The notes beneath the pieces were generated by a model, which saw nothing but the letters and a program-made list of their open reading frames with translations, did not search any database and had not been told where the DNA came from. Below are positions 55,040-64,000 of a stretch of 64,000 bases of DNA, in pieces. The DNA lies in NCBI RefSeq assembly GCF_035046485.1, contig NC_085138.1, positions 330,084,129 to 330,148,128 of the forward strand, given 5' to 3'. Each line of letters starts with the position of its first letter. Position 1 is the stretch's first letter. The position numbers and the translations under genes were made by a program. The stretch comes from Aedes albopictus (lineage: Eukaryota > Arthropoda > Insecta > Diptera > Culicidae).

Positions 55040-55198
55040 GGGGCTGTCCATAAACCACGTGGTCATGAGGGGGGGGGTTCGGCCAATGAGCATTTTGTAT
55101 GGACGAATAAAAAATTTTGTATGGACTAATGACCACGCGGGGGGGGGGGGGGGTTGAGAAGTCCCAAAAAAATGACCACGTGGTTTATGGACAGCCCC
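55040..55198. mobile_element. TAA-flanked MITE with GGGGCTGTCCATAAACCACG ends
   Basis: The ends are perfect inverted repeats of at least 27 bp (GGGGCTGTCCATAAACCACG then TGGTCAT), flanked by TAA (55037-55039 and 55199-55201). A G15 tract lies at 55139-55153. TTTTGTATGGAC in the middle parallels the MITE at 35735-35899. Confidence 0.9.
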
Positions 55199-55201
55199 TA
55201 A

Positions 55202-56010
55202 CGCCTGTGCCTGTGCTGTATGTGGGATGACATTCAATTTAGTTCGCTCGGGGATCAAATTGCTTACTGCTGCACCCCTTTCAATCTGGAATAGTCTTGA
55301 AAGGAGCCAAGAAATAGGACCTACCCACGTCCACGAACGACAATCGGATCAATCCGCGTTCCTCAACTTTGCAAGCAATTTGCCACAGTCGATTAGTTCT
55401 AACTCGATTCCGGTAGCCACGGCAGTGTAGTTTCAAATGTTTTCGCTTCAGCCGTGATGAGCTCGAGCAAACCAAACGCGGAAATTGGAAAACGAAACCG
55501 AAAGTAACCAACCGAAAGCAGCCACCTCTGCCGCTGCTGGCAGCAACGAACCAACCGAAAGATAAAGAAACCATTAGTGGTAATGAGATTAATTATAAGG
55601 CGAAGCTCTCATTTTCGATTTTTTTTTTTCATCATCATCATCGCCATCATCTTCGGTTGTTGGAATCGGTTTGGCTGCTGCCTCTGACGCTCTGCGATCG
55701 GTGCTCACATAACCCATTATCGCAGAGCGGTGGGCATTGAGGCATCTTTCCCATAACATCTATGCTGCGATGGCAGCGATGCGATGCGATGGCGGTATCA
55801 CTTCCCCATTAAATTGATGCGTTCGATTCGTAACCCAGTATTGGAGAGCAGCTGCCGATCCAGGAGGGAACCAGTTCGGTCATGTGGAAATTTGTTCGAG
55901 TGATCTATTATGAGATGATGATCGCTTCCTGTTGATTGGGGTTGGATAAGTTGGAGTTCCCACAGTCTGGTTCTAGGATAATGTGAATTATATGAGGAGT
56001 AGCAATTAGG
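55202..56010. other. GC-balanced unique block
   Basis: Repeat-free DNA with a (TCA)n run at about 55630-55650. No recognised gene; it could hold regulatory DNA. Confidence 0.4.
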
Positions 56011-56193
56011 ATGAATCATAGCGATCAGTTTTTCTCTGATAAAGGCTTTATTGAGACAAAAGTTTCAAGAGAGGAAATTGAAAGGTGGAAGCAGCGCTAC
56101 AACGAACGGTTGATTGCCAGTAAATTAGATAAGATAGACATTGCTGTGGAAGACCAGATGAATGTACGTACATACATAGAAAATTTATTTTAA
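56011..56193 (+). CDS. Possible small gene or first coding exon, 60 codons
   Basis: ATG at 56011 opens a charged, helical-looking frame: MNHSDQFFSDKGFIETK, VSREEIERWKQRYNERL, IASKLDKIDIAVEDQMN. It contains AATGTACGTAC at about 56160, a plausible splice donor after N51; otherwise it ends at TAA 56191-56193. Composition is protein-like (Glu, Lys, Arg, amphipathic) and unlike the repeat-derived frames nearby. I do not recognise a family. It could be the start of a plus-strand gene or chance. Confidence 0.35.
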   Translation: MNHSDQFFSDKGFIETKVSREEIERWKQRYNERLIASKLDKIDIAVEDQMNVRTYIENLF

Positions 56194-56988
56194 TGTTAAA
56201 TAACGAAAATAGGGTTTCATACACATGTAGAGGAAAGATCAAGGTGTCCCCCGACTTTTTTTTCTGGTTTTTGTCTTTGCAAAAAAAAAACATTTTAAAG
56301 AAAATTCCAAAAAATGGCATTTGCAAAAATGAAAAAAAAATCCACCAGAAAAAAAAACGAATTAAAAAATAAAGTTAGTTAACTACCTATAACAAATTAT
56401 TACATAGATCATCACCTAAAATCGCATAAGCTTCGTTTTTGTTTTATACACCATTTTCAGAAAGGTTCCCGAGATTAACATTTCTATTCTGCGTTGATGA
56501 TCTGTTTCAACCATTTTTTGATGTTTGTTTTTTTTTGGAAAGCAACATGTTTTAGCAACTATTTTATAGCCTTTTATATAAAATAAATTGTAAACCTAGA
56601 TGGAATAACCAATAATTTCCCACAAAAGATATAACATTTTACTGTACTTAGATCGAGTTGCACAGATTCTGGTTCAAGTTAAGATTTTTTTTTTTTGTAG
56701 GGAATTTCGGAATTATTCTTGAGTCTGGTAAGAAATAATTGCAACACTAAGACTTTCTCAAAGAACGCAGAAATCCTAGACTTTTTGTAATATTTGACTC
56801 CATGGATTCCTCGATTTTCAGCAATACCTCGAGAGATCACTTTAGCTTAAAGAACTCAGGTATAAACTCCGAAAGTTGGTCGAAAAGCATCCAAACATTG
56901 CAGTTTTTTTTTAATGTCCCTTGTTATGAAAATGTCTTAAAATCCCTCCTGAATAGCGATTCTTTAAAAATGCCGTCCGTAAATACTT
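56194..56988. other. AT-rich stretch with a small hairpin
   Basis: At about 56249-56360 TTTTTTTTCTGG and TTTGCAAA are mirrored (TTTGCAAA, CCAGAAAAAAAA). Nothing else is recognised. Confidence 0.4.
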
Positions 56989-57011
56989 TAGAAATAATTC
57001 CACTAGGATAA

Positions 57012-57695
57012 AGACGGGCTTGGTGGTCTAGTGGCTACCGCTTCTGATTCGTATGCAGAAGGTCATGGGTTCAATCCCTGGCCCGTCCTTTTCATCCTAC
57101 TTTGTATATTTCTATCCACTTTCTCTCACTCTCTCTTCTCTACATATACAACTCATGTATATTCATATGTTCATAGCCATCGCTAGAACAAGAAACGAAT
57201 TGAAAAAAAAGTCGTTTCCCTCCCTTCCAACTTCCACTCACAGCACAGTGTATATATAACGCCTTAAGTTATGCAACCAAAGCGTGCTGTGCCGCTTGAC
57301 CTTATTCACCTTATTCACCACACAATCTATCACGAACACTATAAATAACCCTATCCATGAATCGCATCACCGACCCAACGGTGACTCCCAGATCTCCCAT
57401 CCTTTCCGTCTAATAAATACCCCAGTCCGTGCGGGTTGTGGGGACGCAGAGTGCTCTCGGTCTCTAGTAGCAACAACCAGTACACTCTAACATTCCTTTC
57501 CCTTCCCAGCTGACTATAAGGACTTGGCCGGCGCCGTTATTGATCAAATATGCATGAGCTGCTAAAATTGCACTTTGAGAATAAGTGGAATTTCCCAGCC
57601 CCTTATTCAGTTGGATCACAGTGCAACTGGTACCAGTTCAGATCAATCACGGAGGAGCAACCATTGACAGTCAGAATTGATCGTTTGATCAATCG
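57012..57695 (+). mobile_element. 684-bp tRNA-headed SINE-like element with 23-bp target duplication
   Basis: The head GACGGGCTTGGTGGTCTAGT (A-box-like) is followed by the B box GGTTCAATCCC at about 57068 and then about 600 bp of body. The 3' end is TTGATCGTTTGATCAATCG without a poly-A. A perfect 23-bp direct repeat (56989-57011 and 57696-57718, starting TAGAAATAATTCCACTAGG) flanks it. No protein is encoded. Its length is long for a SINE, so the body may derive from a LINE 3' end. Confidence 0.85.
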
Positions 57696-57718
57696 TAGAA
57701 ATAATTCCACTAGGATAA

Positions 57719-58207
57719 GCCAGGATTTTCTGCCACAAATTCTACATTCTGCATTGTCGTTGCAAGTCTTCGATATAAATAACGACAATAACAAAAACAA
57801 ACAAATAAATGAATGAATTCAATGATTCTGACAACCACAACAAATATCTGCATGTTCTTCATTATTTATTTTAAGAACTACTTCAACATTTCATCGAAAA
57901 TTTCTTTATCGAATCTAAAAAAACACACTCACACTATTTCCAAAAGTCTCGGGAGAAGCTTCATTGCACGCAGATTCTGGAATCCTACCAAAAAAAACAA
58001 CAGGGATTAAGTCACAAATATTTTCAAGAAACATTCACAATGGTACTTGTGGAACTCCTGCAGTGATTCTACCGGTTAGTATGCTTCAAATCGCTAAAGT
58101 TTTCTTCGGGAATGTTCGCGCGAAATAAATGTGTCTCCGTTTATCTCCTTCATAAAATTGTCGACAGTTTTTTTTTATTTTTTTATAGACTTTCTCGGAA
58201 ACTTATC
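57719..58207. other. Unassigned AT-rich stretch
   Basis: No gene or repeat recognised. Confidence 0.35.
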
Positions 58208-58209
58208 TA

Positions 58210-59280
58210 CAGGGAATGGCCAAAATTTTTGTGATAGGCAACTTTTTATCTCTCACAAAAAAGTTCAACAAGCTGTAACTTTTCATAGAGTGCATTAAAA
58301 AGCTCAAACTTAGTAAATTAGACCAAGAACTAAAATCTCTTCGAAGAAACGGTTTTCTTCCAATATGTTTTGATTGGTTAATTTTTTTCGGAATACTTTG
58401 TTCTGAAAACTTTTCATACTTTTAATATCGCACATTTTTGTCCAAGGCGACAAATCGCATGTCTCTTATATTTACGTACTTCTATGAAAAATCCCATATT
58501 TTCAAAATTAATTTAAATGCTTTGAACGAAAAACACATTATTCGTTTTTTCACCATGAAAAAGATGAAAATTAGATCTTTCGATCAAGACTAAAGATTTG
58601 GAATCGGTTCGCGCCATTCTGACATGTTGAGTGTCAAAAATAAGCCATTTTTAGAAGAAAACCATGAATAACTTTTTGAATTAGGGATATAGATCTTTGC
58701 TGTTTTTAGAAAATAAAAATGTATCATATTAAATGCTCAAACTGCTTGGAACATTTTTTTTGCAAAAAAAATCAATGTTTAAAAAGTTATTGAAAGAAAA
58801 CTTTTTTTTTTGGGTGTCACCCTATTTTTTTATTTGAAAAAATATTATTTTTGAAACCATAAGAGATAGCAATATGATTTCCTCGGCAAAGTTGTGCATT
58901 GATGTAAAAAAATATATTTTTTCGAGAAAGACCCAAAAAGTGTCAATCTATCATAACTTTTTTCAACGTTCAAAAAGTATCTATGTTTTTAAGAGTTGTG
59001 CAGCATAAATTTATTGTTGATATACGTTCAAAGTTTCATTTAATTCGCTTCACTAGTTCCCGAGATGTCACAGTTCAAAAATTAGTTGTATAAAAAATAG
59101 TGTTTTGCAAGAACAGTTCTAGCTTCGTGAAAGATTAACCAATCGAGCTCAAATTTGTTCCAATGATGCACATAATAATAGGTTAACGAACAGTCAACCT
59201 ACGAAAAGTTACAGCATGTTGAAAGTTTTTGTGAGAGAAAAAAAAGTTGCTAATCCTAAATATTTATTCCACCCCCCTCG
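58210..59280. mobile_element. Long inverted-repeat TA-flanked element, about 1.07 kb
   Basis: CAGGGAATGGCCAAAATTTT then GGCAACTTTTTATCTCTCAC at the left correspond to the inverse of the right end, where GTGAGAGAAAAAAAAGTTGC is followed by a decayed terminus. AGCTGTAACTTTTC is mirrored by GAAAAGTTACAGC. TA flanks at 58208-58209 and 59281-59282. Noncoding, Tc1/mariner-like by ends. Confidence 0.7.
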
Positions 59281-59282
59281 TA

Positions 59283-59766
59283 TAAGTAGTTCAAACATTT
59301 ATCTCGGAATTTCACCGTCAAATACTTACCACTAAAATAATATTCTACAACGAACTCTTGCATTAAATTATAGTATTTATGACGCGCAAATTTTATAGAA
59401 GTATTCTGGGGGAGCAAACCTGAGATATATTTTAGAAATCCATGCATTTTCTCTCCCAGTTTTTTTCTTTTTTTTTATAAAAGTCTTGCAGAAATTTGCG
59501 ATGGAGTTCATGGAAAAAAAATGGTTGTTTATCTTCTTATTTTTGAATGATTTTCTGAGCTGTTTGCTTTTTTTCCGACGATATATTTTTCAAAATTATG
59601 CTACGGAAACGGCTAAGTCTCGAGGAAATCAAACGATACTATTTGATTTTACCCAACGTTTCGACCACTTTTTTGGTCTTCTTCCTGTATGTTTATGATG
59701 AATGTTAACCTTATTCATTTTTGTCAAATTTCGAAAAAAAAAACATAGGACAAATCTTTTAACATG
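59283..59766. other. Unassigned AT-rich stretch
   Basis: A 70-codon frame (59486-59698) rich in Phe/Leu has no domain. No repeat recognised. Confidence 0.35.
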
Positions 59767-59768
59767 TA

Positions 59769-60362
59769 CACTCAAACCTCCATTTAGGTAGGATCCATTT
59801 AGGTAAAATCTATTTAGGTCCCTCCATTTAGGTAACGTTACCTAAATAGAATTTGGTTGTGTTCAGAACAGTTGGAGTACTTATGATTGATGACGTCATA
59901 CCCGACATTAACCTATCATTCACCTGTTTTTATTTTGGCCTCCAAACCCAACATAGACCCAACAGTTGTTCGATGTTGGTCCAACAGTGGCCCAACATAC
60001 GATAAAAATTAACCCAACATTGACCCGACACTCAACAATTTTTCAGTCTGGCGGAATTTTTCAGGGTTTTTTGTGTTCCGCGCCCAGCTAGTCATTTGCA
60101 TGACAATTCTCACCTGAGACCCTTCAAAACCCCCGAAAACGCCCCTGAAGCCCCTCCCCTATATAAACTCCCTTGAAAGTTCTCTGAAACTCCGCATGAC
60201 CATCTTTAAATCTCCTATTCGAGTTACTCTCCCTAGTTAAACTTCTTTGCAACCTTGTACTCCATTTAGGTAATGAACTGAATCCATTTAGGTAATAAAT
60301 CCATTTAGGTAAAAATTCTATTTAGGCAGTCCCGACCCATTACCTAAATGGAGGTTTTGGTG
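59769..60362. mobile_element. TA-flanked element with CTCCATTTAGGTA ends
   Basis: CACTCAAACCTCCATTTAGG at the left and its near inverse at the right are flanked by TA (59767-59768 and 60363-60364). CCATTTAGGTA or close forms occur about eight times near both ends. The middle has a CCAACA-rich patch (59945-60030) and CCTGAAAC-type minisatellite words (60112-60240). Confidence 0.8.
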
Positions 60363-60364
60363 TA

Positions 60365-60941
60365 TTGCAAAACCCCTTCTAAAGATTCTTGAACATTTTT
60401 CCTTCGACGTAAGCTACGTTGTATGAAATAATATGAAACATGTATGTATCTTTAAAAAATACATATTCTTGCAAGATTTCATTAAGTATTTTCCGATACA
60501 TAGCTTTGAGACATTTTCTGTGAAATTCTCCGATGAGTTGGATACAGAATTTTTGTAACCATTTTAGATGCTATTTTTATTTATCCTTTAGCCTGATTTT
60601 ATTGAAAAAAAAACAGTCGGAATTAAGCGAGCAGTAATTGCATGTTCTGCAAAAAAAGAGTACGGATTTACAGAAAGAGAAATGTATGGTGTGAAAATTT
60701 CCTGAAATGATATTTTACGAGAACAAGAAACTATGCAGAGTTTTACAAGAATTTATTATTAGATTTGTGTAGGCAAATATTCCAGAAATTAAGAAAAAAA
60801 TATTTATGTACTTTTATGAAAAAAGAAGTAAAATGTCATCCATCAGGATATGTAGCTAAGGCTACAGTTTTATAATTTCCATGATTTTACCATAAAAGTC
60901 TTACAGAGAAGACTTAGAAAGAGTTTTTGATGATCAAATAT
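60365..60941. other. Unassigned AT-rich stretch
   Basis: No gene or repeat recognised. Confidence 0.35.
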
Positions 60942-61641
60942 GGTCTTCTACAAAGTTGTCCCTAATTATAAGGCCCTCTTTAAAATTTGCATGAAAATTA
61001 GGGTGGTCCATATTTTCAAAGAAATTGGTAATAAAACTTTTTTATTTGAAAGAATAACTGTATAAATTCTTCGGGAAGGTTGTAGATCCATCAATTTTGA
61101 GCAAGTTTGCTGAAGACACTTTTTATGTAGCTTTAAAATTGACCGATCTAGATGTATTTTTCTGAATAAGCTTAGGGTGGTTCAAGAAAAACCAGTTTTC
61201 TGGCGTTAACTTTTTCAGTTTCGATGTTTCATCAAAGTCGCGCGTCGTTTCGTGCGCTGAGATGGACTTTATCTCTTTTGGTTCTAAAGTAACTGGCCTT
61301 TCTAACAAAATCTTTTTTTCTTTTTATAAAGGGTTTCTAATGGGTTAGAGCAAACATACAACATAGTTTTTGCCTGCATTCAAAAGAAGAAATGCTGTTA
61401 TAAAACATATCAAAAATTAGAGGGGTGTTATATTTGTAACTCAAGTGAAAAATACTTGAAAAGTGCCTATTTTTTTCTAGAAAATCTTCAAGATCTTTTG
61501 AACAGAATGACGTAGCAACATTCTCAGCGCACGAAAATGCGCATTTTTGGAAGCTCTAAAAGTGGTTCTCAGGCGACTTTGACGAGAAATTTGAAACAAA
61601 AAAGATAAAGCAATAAAACGATTTGTTCTAGCGTCACCCTA

Positions 61642-62331
61642 CACGCAGAAAAATGAGGCTTGTTTAAAACAATAAAACGCATGGTTGATTTTTAAACTGA
61701 GCATTTACTTATTCCAAAGTTATATTTCTTTGTTCTTACTTATAGTTTATCGATCAAAACAACCAATTCCCATAATTCCATATAACGTTAAAATCTTCAT
61801 TTTTTTTCGACAAAATTAGAACATGGCCCGGAAGCACTCACACATCTTTAAAATTCTTACCCCAACATCGCCACAACGAAGAAAGTGTAGCAAATCCATC
61901 ACTCCAACTTCCAAGTGCAGTTTTGGCCGTGATGGATAACGCGCAGGTACTGAAGACAGCATTCAGAAAAAGTTGGTCGGTTTCGATGTTTTGCCTTTTT
62001 TTATTCATTCTCGCTTCCATCCGCTTGCCGAGTGTCTAAAAATAGATTTCCATGCTGCCGCAGGAGCTGCCGTCACAAACACTATCACATTCCGGCTTTG
62101 TTAGTTGCAAAAGTGCAGTCGTTTAAAACAATCTGTTATTTTATGTTGGAACTACCAATTATCTGATTGTTCTAACAAACTGTCGAAAATTTCGGCAAAT
62201 GAAAATATTTGTATTATCAAACAATGGAAGAGTTCAGTTAAACTAGAAATCAGTTTGTCGCTATAACAAACTGCAAAATTGGTTGATTTGAACTATAATT
62301 TAATTGTTTTTACAATTTATTTTTCTGCGTG
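61642..62331. mobile_element. TA-flanked TIR element forming the foldback loop
   Basis: CACGCAGAAAAAT and ATTTTTCTGCGTG are the ends, flanked by TA (61640-61641 and 62332-62333). It is 690 bp; a GC-balanced part at 61850-62080 encodes nothing recognisable. Confidence 0.8.
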
Positions 62332-62945
62332 TATGAAAACTATGGGAAAATACTCCAAATTTGGTCAAAGCAGTTTAAACGCTTTATCTTTCTTGTTTCA
62401 AACTTCTCATCAAAGTTGTCTGAGAACCATTTACAGAGCTTTGAAAAACGCACATTTTCGTGCGCTGAGAATGTTGCTACGTCATTCCGATCAAATAATA
62501 TGGATGATTTTCAAGAAAAAAATAGGCACTTTTCATGTATTTTTCACTTGAGTTACAAATATAACACCCCTCTAATTTTTTGATATGTTTTATAACAACA
62601 TTTCTTCTTTTGAATGCGGGCAAAAGATATTTTTTATGTTTGCCCCAACCCGTCATGACAGATTTAAAAAAAAAAACTATGATTTTTTTTTAAGAATAAT
62701 GCCTGTAACTTTTGAACCAAGAGAGATAACGACCATCTCAGCGCACGTAATGACGCGTCTTCAATTGCACGTGTTTCTTGGGCGAATTTGATGAAAAATC
62801 GAAACTGAAAAAGTTAACACCAGAAAACCGGTTTTTCTTGAACTACCCTAAGCTTAGTCGGAAAAATACATCTTGATCGGTCAATTTTAAAGCTACATAA
62901 AAAATGTGTTCAGCAAATTTGCTCAAAATTGATAGATCTACAATA

Positions 62946-63290
62946 GGGTGGCCCACTTTGCCTAGTGTATAACTTTTTTCACAGCCGTCGGATCACTTCG
63001 CGGTCTTCGACAAAGTTGTTTGGCATATAGTCAATTACAATAATACAAAAGGGTTTATTTATTGAACGCTTACAGTGCCACCTAGCGGCAAAATTCGAAA
63101 ACTTAAAATTTCTGCATACATTTGACCAAGTTTTCCCATACAAACTTCAAGCGTTTTGAGCGCCCCCTTATGCTCAATCGATTTTGCTCAAATTTTGAAT
63201 GTGGTTTCTGGGAGTCTTAAACAACTGATTTAGGAGGTAAGACTTGACATTTTTCGAAATTTTTGTTTTTCATATAAGTGTGGGCCACCT
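62946..63290. mobile_element. TA-flanked MITE inside the right foldback arm
   Basis: GGGTGGCCCACTT and AAGTGTGGGCCACCT are inverted ends flanked by TA (62944-62945 and 63291-63292). The left arm has no counterpart, so this insertion is younger than the foldback. Confidence 0.8.
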
Positions 63291-63442
63291 TAATCTACAA
63301 CCTTCCCGAAGAATGTATACAGGTATTCTTGTAAATAAAAAGTTTGGTTACCAATTTCTTTGAAAATATGGACCACCCTTATTTTCATGTATATTGGAAA
63401 GAGGGCCTTATTTTTAGGAACAACTTTGTAGAAGACCATAAT

Positions 63443-64000
63443 TACACTAGTTTACAGCATTTTTGAACTCGGTAAGCTGATGATCATTTTTGGTGTAGAA
63501 TCATGCCCTGAGTTCGAAAACGCGAAGGAAAAAAATTACAGTAGAGCGGAAATTTTTTCGACTTTCCATACAAGGTTGATGATTTGAAATCGATTTTTGT
63601 TCTATTTTTAAGCAACTTCGCTCACTCCACACATCTCATTCTCCGTAATCAATGCTCAGATTGAGCTGAATTTTTTACTGTAACTCGCCTATATATGGTA
63701 TGTCTAATAAACGTTGAGAAAGATTTTTTTAGATTGTTTTTTTCTTATTGAAAAAAAAAATGCATTTCTTCATATATTTTTGGAAATTTGGCTAAAATTT
63801 AAGGAGATCGTCCCTAAAACTCGCCAATATCTTGAATTTCATCAATCTGACGCAAAACCTGCATTCAGATGATCGAATGGTATTGTGTACAGCTTTAAAT
63901 TTATGGAAAAAGATTTGAAATTGGTTGAACGAAACGCAAGATATTTGAATTTTAGTAAATTCCATGTTTTTAAAAGTAGTAAAACTCGATATTGAGCTAA
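63443..64000. other. Unassigned AT-rich end of window
   Basis: No gene or complete repeat is recognised; it could be part of an element cut by the window edge. Confidence 0.3.

Larger units (their letters stand above)
60942..63442. mobile_element. 2.5-kb foldback element with two nested insertions
   Basis: Arms of about 700 bp (60942-61639 and 62334-63442, the latter including a 345-bp insertion) are inverted copies. Examples are GGTCTTCTACAAAGTTGT, GGGTGGTCCATATTTTCAAA, TTAACTTTTTCAGTTTCGAT and TTAGAGGGGTGTTATATTTG with their mirror images. The loop is itself a TIR element (61642-62331). No protein is encoded. Confidence 0.85.

Overview
The window is eukaryotic and almost certainly from an Aedes-type mosquito genome. 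It is AT-rich and intron-poor in coding sequence. It is packed with nested transposable elements that I recognise as typical of Aedes: Feilai-like and Gecko-like tRNA-derived SINEs, R1-clade LINE remnants, many MITE-like inverted-repeat elements, and very degenerate minisatellites. Family names are recalled from memory and were not checked by search.

Only one host gene can be named. At 22375-23052 on the minus strand is the first coding exon of a Frizzled-1 Wnt/planar-polarity receptor: signal peptide, complete ten-cysteine Wnt-binding domain, and a phase-0 splice donor. No later frizzled exon lies below it, so 1-22374 is inferred to be its first coding intron and 23053 upward its 5' flank. 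A TATCGATA (DRE) motif sits about 130 bp upstream of the ATG, inside a perfect stem-loop. Two short open frames, 26799-27020 (minus, secreted-peptide-like) and 56011-56193 (plus, exon-like), may be real but I do not recognise them.

Layout: 1-1060, 3' part of a LINE reverse transcriptase. 2186-2615, Feilai-like SINE. 4068-8830, two head-to-tail R1 remnants carrying nested insertions. 8831-10200, an AT-rich repeat with an R1 ORF1 fragment inside a 22-bp duplication. 11927-15320, small inverted-repeat elements, a CCTGAAAC-type minisatellite, and a SINE split by a hAT-like element. 15338-19228, a gag-like pseudogene split by a 3.2-kb hAT-like element that itself carries a 951-bp perfect snapback. 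19340-21300, minisatellite with a second snapback. 21300-24160, frizzled exon and promoter region. 24668-26600, overlapping palindromes, a 500-bp assembly gap and an AAGCTT satellite. 26750-28080, 36010-37360, 42810-44690, 46250-47280 and 55200-56010 are more GC-balanced, repeat-poor blocks that could hold regulatory DNA or noncoding exons. 29400-54500 is dominated by a degenerate TTCC/GGAA minisatellite interrupted by mobile elements and by 155-bp, 127-bp and 22-bp tandem arrays. 57012-63442 is a SINE followed by a run of TA-flanked inverted-repeat elements.

No set of genes here works together as an operon-like system. The most distinctive content is structural: several TA-flanked elements of about 0.9-1.1 kb that fold back along much or all of their length (two in the frizzled intron), tRNA-like modules shared by otherwise unrelated terminal-inverted-repeat elements, and an internal LINE fragment that appears to have been inserted with a target-site duplication.
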